Shown here: piece by piece, positions 60,871 to 64,000 of the stretch | How positions within the stretch are numbered: the stretch's first letter is position 1 | Layout of the letters: each line of letters opens with the position of its first letter | From: an uncultured Clostridia bacterium | GTDB lineage: Bacteria; Bacillota; Clostridia; Christensenellales; Borkfalkiaceae | Assembly: GCA_934278995.1 (NCBI GenBank) | Contig: CAKQWM010000001.1 | Location: 124,001 to 188,000, forward strand | Reading direction: 5' to 3' | Length of the DNA: 64,000 bases | Notes under the pieces: generated by a model | Database searches by the model: none | Told to the model about the DNA's origin: nothing | What the model saw: the letters and a program-made list of their open reading frames with translations, nothing else | Position numbers and translations under genes: made by a program

Positions 60871-62205
60871 TTATTGTTTCAGTATTAAATTTTTAAGGTC
60901 GCTGACTTCGGTTGCGATTCTCGTATTCGTTTTTATAAGCCCCGCAATTTTATCGCGCGTATAAATTACAGTGGTGTGATCTTTTCCGCCCATTGCCTGA
61001 CCGACCGACACGAGAGGAATATCCAGAAGTTCGGTTATAAGGTAAGTGCATATCTGCCTCGGTTCGACGAGTTCTTTGTTTTTCTTTTTTCCGAGCAAAT
61101 CCTGTTTTGAAATTTTATAAAAATTACAAACCGTGTTTATTACCGCCGTCGGCGTCAGACTATCTTCGTGGCTGTCCGTGTTTTTGGAAAGCGACAAGGC
61201 TTCCATCGCAAGATTGATGTTGATATCCGTCTCCATCAAACTTGCCGCAAAAATTACTTTGTTTAAAAGCCCCTCTAAAGATCTCACGTCGTCGTCGCCG
61301 TTTTCGGCGATAAAGGTTGCCACGTCCGTTTGGATCATGCACTTTTTCTCGGCGGCTTTTTGTTGAATGATTGCTATTTTCGTTTCGAGATCGGGCGGAA
61401 GAACCTGTGCGAGCAGTCCGCATTGAAAACGCGTAACGAGCCTTTCTTCCAGAAGTTCGATTTCTTTAGGTTCGCAATCGGCGGACAAAATAATTTGTTT
61501 GTTTCTGCCGTAAAGGTCGTTAAAGGTGTGGAAAAATTCTTCCTGCGTCGATTGCTTTTTGGCAAGAAACTGCACGTCGTCTATGATTAAAACGTCAACG
61601 TTTCTGTATTTGGAGCGAAATTCTTCGCCGCCCGTACCGGAGTACGCCTTGCCCTGACGAATGGTGTTTATAAGATCGTTCGTAAATTTTTCGCAAGTGC
61701 AATACAGTACGTGAAGATCCGGCCTTTCTTTTGCGAGTTTGTTTGCAATGGCGTGCATTATATGGGTTTTTCCCAAACCGGTATTCCCGTAAATGAACAG
61801 GGGGTTGTAACTTTTGCCGGGATCGTCCGCAACGGCTTTAGCCGCGGCGTACAGATATCGGTTGGAACTTCCCACCACGAAAGAATCGAAAGTATATTTC
61901 GGATCGATCGGCGACGATATGGCGTCAGGCTCTTTCGACGAAGAAAACATAGGATCCGCGTCGTTACCGACGTAAATCTGAAAGTCGGTAAGTCCCGTTC
62001 CCGCCGTTTTCATCGCTTCGATTATTTTGTCGGACAATCTCGACGCCTGCTTGGCGTAAAGTTGGGTATCGGTGTGCAAAATCAAAGTGCTACCCAAAAG
62101 ATCGACGGGTTTTAAACTGTTTATAAACGTCGTGAAAGATATTCTCGAAACGGTTTTTTCAAGTTCTTCGGTTGTTTTTTTCCAAAGGATTTCAAAATTT
62201 TCCAT
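60871..62205 (-). CDS. dnaA: Chromosomal replication initiator protein DnaA
   Basis: A 444-residue DnaA. The four domains are visible: an N-terminal helicase-loading domain, a short linker, and the AAA+ core with Walker A GNTGLGKTH and Walker B VLIIDDVQFLAKK. The C-terminal DNA-binding domain ends with the signature LVSVGQAMGGKDHTTVIYT. It binds DnaA boxes and melts the origin. It is divergent from recF, and mnmG lies downstream; dnaN is not adjacent. Confidence 0.97.
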   Translation of the reverse strand: MENFEILWKKTTEELEKTVSRISFTTFINSLKPVDLLGSTLILHTDTQLYAKQASRLSDKIIEAMKTAGTGLTDFQIYVGNDADPMFSSSKEPDAISSPIDPKYTFDSFVVGSSNRYLYAAAKAVADDPGKSYNPLFIYGNTGLGKTHIMHAIANKLAKERPDLHVLYCTCEKFTNDLINTIRQGKAYSGTGGEEFRSKYRNVDVLIIDDVQFLAKKQSTQEEFFHTFNDLYGRNKQIILSADCEPKEIELLEERLVTRFQCGLLAQVLPPDLETKIAIIQQKAAEKKCMIQTDVATFIAENGDDDVRSLEGLLNKVIFAASLMETDININLAMEALSLSKNTDSHEDSLTPTAVINTVCNFYKISKQDLLGKKKNKELVEPRQICTYLITELLDIPLVSVGQAMGGKDHTTVIYTRDKIAGLIKTNTRIATEVSDLKNLILKQ

Positions 62206-62241
62206 AAGATCTTCCTTGTAAACGGTTCAGCCCCGTCTTAT

Positions 62242-62272
62242 ATTATACGTCACTCGGTTTTTGTCGTCACAA
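62242..62272 (-). promoter_or_regulatory. Possible dnaA promoter
   Basis: Minus-strand TATAAT (62242-62247) is good; TTGTGA (62267-62272) is a fair -35 box but 19 bp away. No cluster of TTATCCACA-type DnaA boxes is visible in the dnaA-recF gap. Confidence 0.5.
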
Positions 62273-62284
62273 GTCGTTTTTGTG

Positions 62285-62313
62285 TTGACATAAACGAAGA
62301 ATACTTATATAAT
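62285..62313 (+). promoter_or_regulatory. Promoter of recF
   Basis: TTGACA (62285-62290), 17-bp spacer, TATAAT (62308-62313): perfect consensus, about 100 bp before recF. Confidence 0.85.
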
Positions 62314-62420
62314 TTAATCGGCGAGCGGTTAGGGCTTAAAGCGTGATATCTGTTGAGTACTAACTATTGTATTATAAACGACGAAAAAAAGCAAGGTTTT
62401 TTACCTTATAGCGGTATGAA

Positions 62421-63509
62421 ATGTTCGTAAAAAAATTAATGCTTAAAAGTTTTCGGAATTACGAGAACGAAACGTTTGAATTTTCCGACGGGTTAAATTT
62501 AATAGCGGGACGTAACGCCCAGGGTAAGACCAACGCCGTCGAAGCCGTGTTTTTGCTTGCCACGGGGTATTCCCCCAAAGTTAAAAGGGATAAGCAGGTT
62601 ATACGTTACGGCGATAAATCGGGCAAGATTTCGGCGGTGGCGCACACAAGACTCGGCGAAATCAGTTCTCAGATAGAATATTTTTCCGATTCCAATAAAA
62701 AAATCACGGTAAACGGACAGGATACAAAAAAGGTTTCCGACCTTCTCGGAAATATTTTCGCCGTCTTTTTTAACCCCGGCGAACTCAAACTTATACAGGA
62801 AGCGCCGGAAGATCGCAGAAGATTTCTCGATATATCGATTTCGCAGATAAACAAGCAATATTTTTCGGATTTATCGATTTATAAAAAAATACTCAACCAG
62901 CGCAACAATCTGTTGAAGGAACCCGATAAAGAGATAATTTACGATACTTTACCCGTCTGGGACGAGCAGTTTTCCGCTTACGCCGCAGACATAATCACGG
63001 CGAGAAAAAACTACGTCGAAAAAATTGCTCCGTTTGCAAAAGAGGCTCATTCTTTTATAACCGACGGCAAGGAGGTTTTGGAGGTTTCTCTTTTCGGAAA
63101 CTACCCCGAAAGCAAAGAAGAAATCCGTGAAAATATTTCCGAGGCGCTGAAACTTAACCTTGAAAAGGATATCGTTCTCGGTTGTACTTCCGTAGGTCCG
63201 CACCGTGACGACCTTAAAATTACCGTCAATAAAGAGGACGTGAAAAATTATGGTTCGCAAGGTCAGCAAAGAACAGCCGCGCTCTCTTTGAAAATCGCGG
63301 AACTAAACGTTTATAAAGAAAGATTCGGCGAATACCCCGTGCTTATTTTAGACGACGCCATGAGCGAACTCGATACGTCAAGACAACAAAGACTGCTTGC
63401 GGTTACCGAAGGCGTGCAGACCATAATAACCTGCACCGACGCAACGGAAAAGTGCTTTGAAGGAAAGAATTTCAAAATTTTCAGAATAGAAGGTGGAAAA
63501 ATTGTCTGA
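62421..63509 (+). CDS. recF: DNA replication and repair protein RecF
   Basis: A 362-residue SMC-like ATPase. Walker A is GRNAQGKTNAVEAV (about 30-43), the signature region is YGSQGQQRTAALSLKIAEL and Walker B is LILDDAMSELDTSR. It loads RecA at gaps in single-stranded DNA. The ATG lacks a strong ribosome site. It overlaps the next gene by 8 bp. Confidence 0.95.
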   Translation: MFVKKLMLKSFRNYENETFEFSDGLNLIAGRNAQGKTNAVEAVFLLATGYSPKVKRDKQVIRYGDKSGKISAVAHTRLGEISSQIEYFSDSNKKITVNGQDTKKVSDLLGNIFAVFFNPGELKLIQEAPEDRRRFLDISISQINKQYFSDLSIYKKILNQRNNLLKEPDKEIIYDTLPVWDEQFSAYAADIITARKNYVEKIAPFAKEAHSFITDGKEVLEVSLFGNYPESKEEIRENISEALKLNLEKDIVLGCTSVGPHRDDLKITVNKEDVKNYGSQGQQRTAALSLKIAELNVYKERFGEYPVLILDDAMSELDTSRQQRLLAVTEGVQTIITCTDATEKCFEGKNFKIFRIEGGKIV

Positions 63510-64000
63510 CCAAAGATTTTCGAGAGAAGACAGACTTATAGGAAAAGATAACAGAGTAAAACTCGCTTCAAAAACGGTCGCCGTTTTCGGACTTGGCGGA
63601 GTAGGTTCTTACTGCGTGGAGGCGCTTGCGAGGGCGGGGGTTGGCAATCTCGTTATATGCGACGGCGACAACGTCGATATAACGAATATAAACCGACAAC
63701 TTTACGCTCTTTCGTCCACCGTCGGCATGCCGAAAACCGAAGTCGCTTATTCAAGGATTAAAGACATCAATCCCGATGCGAAAATCGAAAGAAAACAGAT
63801 TTTTTTCAACGCGGAAACCTTATCTTCGTTTGATTTTTCAAGTTATGATTATATTGTCGATTGTATAGATACGGTTACGTCGAAACTGCTTCTGATAGAA
63901 TGCGCTAAATCCGCCTATAAGCCCGTTATCTCGTGTTTAGGAGCGGGAAACAAGATGGATCCCACGGCTTTTAAAGTAGCGGATATTTACGATACGAGTA
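63502..64000 (+). CDS. tcdA: tRNA threonylcarbamoyladenosine dehydratase (TcdA), partial
   Basis: The window ends inside this gene, after about 166 codons. It begins with TTG 5 bp after an AAGGTGG site within recF. The ThiF/E1-like nucleotide-binding fold is clear: VAVFGLGGVGSYCVEALARAG, CDGDNVDITNINRQLYAL and DYIVDCIDTVTSK. TcdA cyclises t6A to ct6A in tRNA. An exact dispersed-motif copy (63915-63925) encodes part of SAYKPVIS. Confidence 0.88.
   Translation, partial: MSDQRFSREDRLIGKDNRVKLASKTVAVFGLGGVGSYCVEALARAGVGNLVICDGDNVDITNINRQLYALSSTVGMPKTEVAYSRIKDINPDAKIERKQIFFNAETLSSFDFSSYDYIVDCIDTVTSKLLLIECAKSAYKPVISCLGAGNKMDPTAFKVADIYDTS

Noticed and set aside
62206..62420. Replication origin between dnaA and recF
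   Set aside because: No DnaA-box cluster or AT-rich 13-mer array could be recognised by eye; position near dnaA alone is not enough.

Overview
The window reads as a chromosomal segment of an uncultured, AT-leaning Bacillota, most likely a gut Clostridia; a Christensenellales-like affiliation is a guess. The grounds are consensus sigma-A promoters, strong Shine-Dalgarno sites, lipoprotein-type sugar ABC importers, an RsgI-like anti-sigma factor, SipW/TasA-type proteins, a minimal SufC/SufB pair and a dnaA/mnmG/recF neighbourhood. No tRNA, rRNA, insertion sequence, prophage or CRISPR array was recognised.

Layout. 1-2.3 kb: a possible small RNA with its own promoter and terminator, a structured inverted repeat, and an ECF sigma factor overlapping an RsgI-like membrane anti-sigma factor. 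2.4-7.4 kb: lipid kinase, acyltransferase, SufC-SufB type Fe-S assembly pair, LOG-family protein and Mrp ATPase. 7.6-23.9 kb: a glycan-use locus with a divergent AraC regulator, two lipoprotein GH43 enzymes, a full ABC sugar importer, two Ig-like lipoproteins, a GH36 alpha-galactosidase, a cytoplasmic GH43 and a SASA-type esterase, suggesting use of plant arabinan/galactoside side chains. 24-33.5 kb: MscS channel with an Ig-like membrane protein, ung, radical SAM-DUF2344-rng operon, nagB and an MFS transporter.

33.8-50.5 kb is the unusual part. A c-di-GMP-I riboswitch fused to a terminator (predicted ON switch) precedes a degenerate EAL protein. Then come a TasA-like membrane-anchored protein, three TasA/camelysin-like proteins with SipW-type signal peptides, a SipW-type signal peptidase containing an EF-hand-like loop, a membrane-anchored McrB-like AAA ATPase, a DUF2357-like partner, a second SipW-type peptidase, and a transmembrane GGDEF-EAL protein broken by a one-base frameshift. 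The gaps between these genes hold arrays of short hairpins whose stems differ from copy to copy while remaining self-complementary inside conserved flanks. I infer a c-di-GMP-linked surface-fibre (matrix) locus.

50.7-64 kb: DUF3267 membrane protein, metallophosphatase lipoprotein, ABC-2 exporter, GH53 galactanase, psuG, a YoaP/GNAT-like protein, a class-I amidotransferase, mnmG-dnaA on the minus strand and recF-tcdA divergent on the plus strand.

A second genome-scale signal is a dispersed palindromic motif, CGGGCTTATAG. I located 12 exact copies on either strand, in intergenic and in coding sequence, often preceded by GATAA and sometimes built into terminator hairpins.
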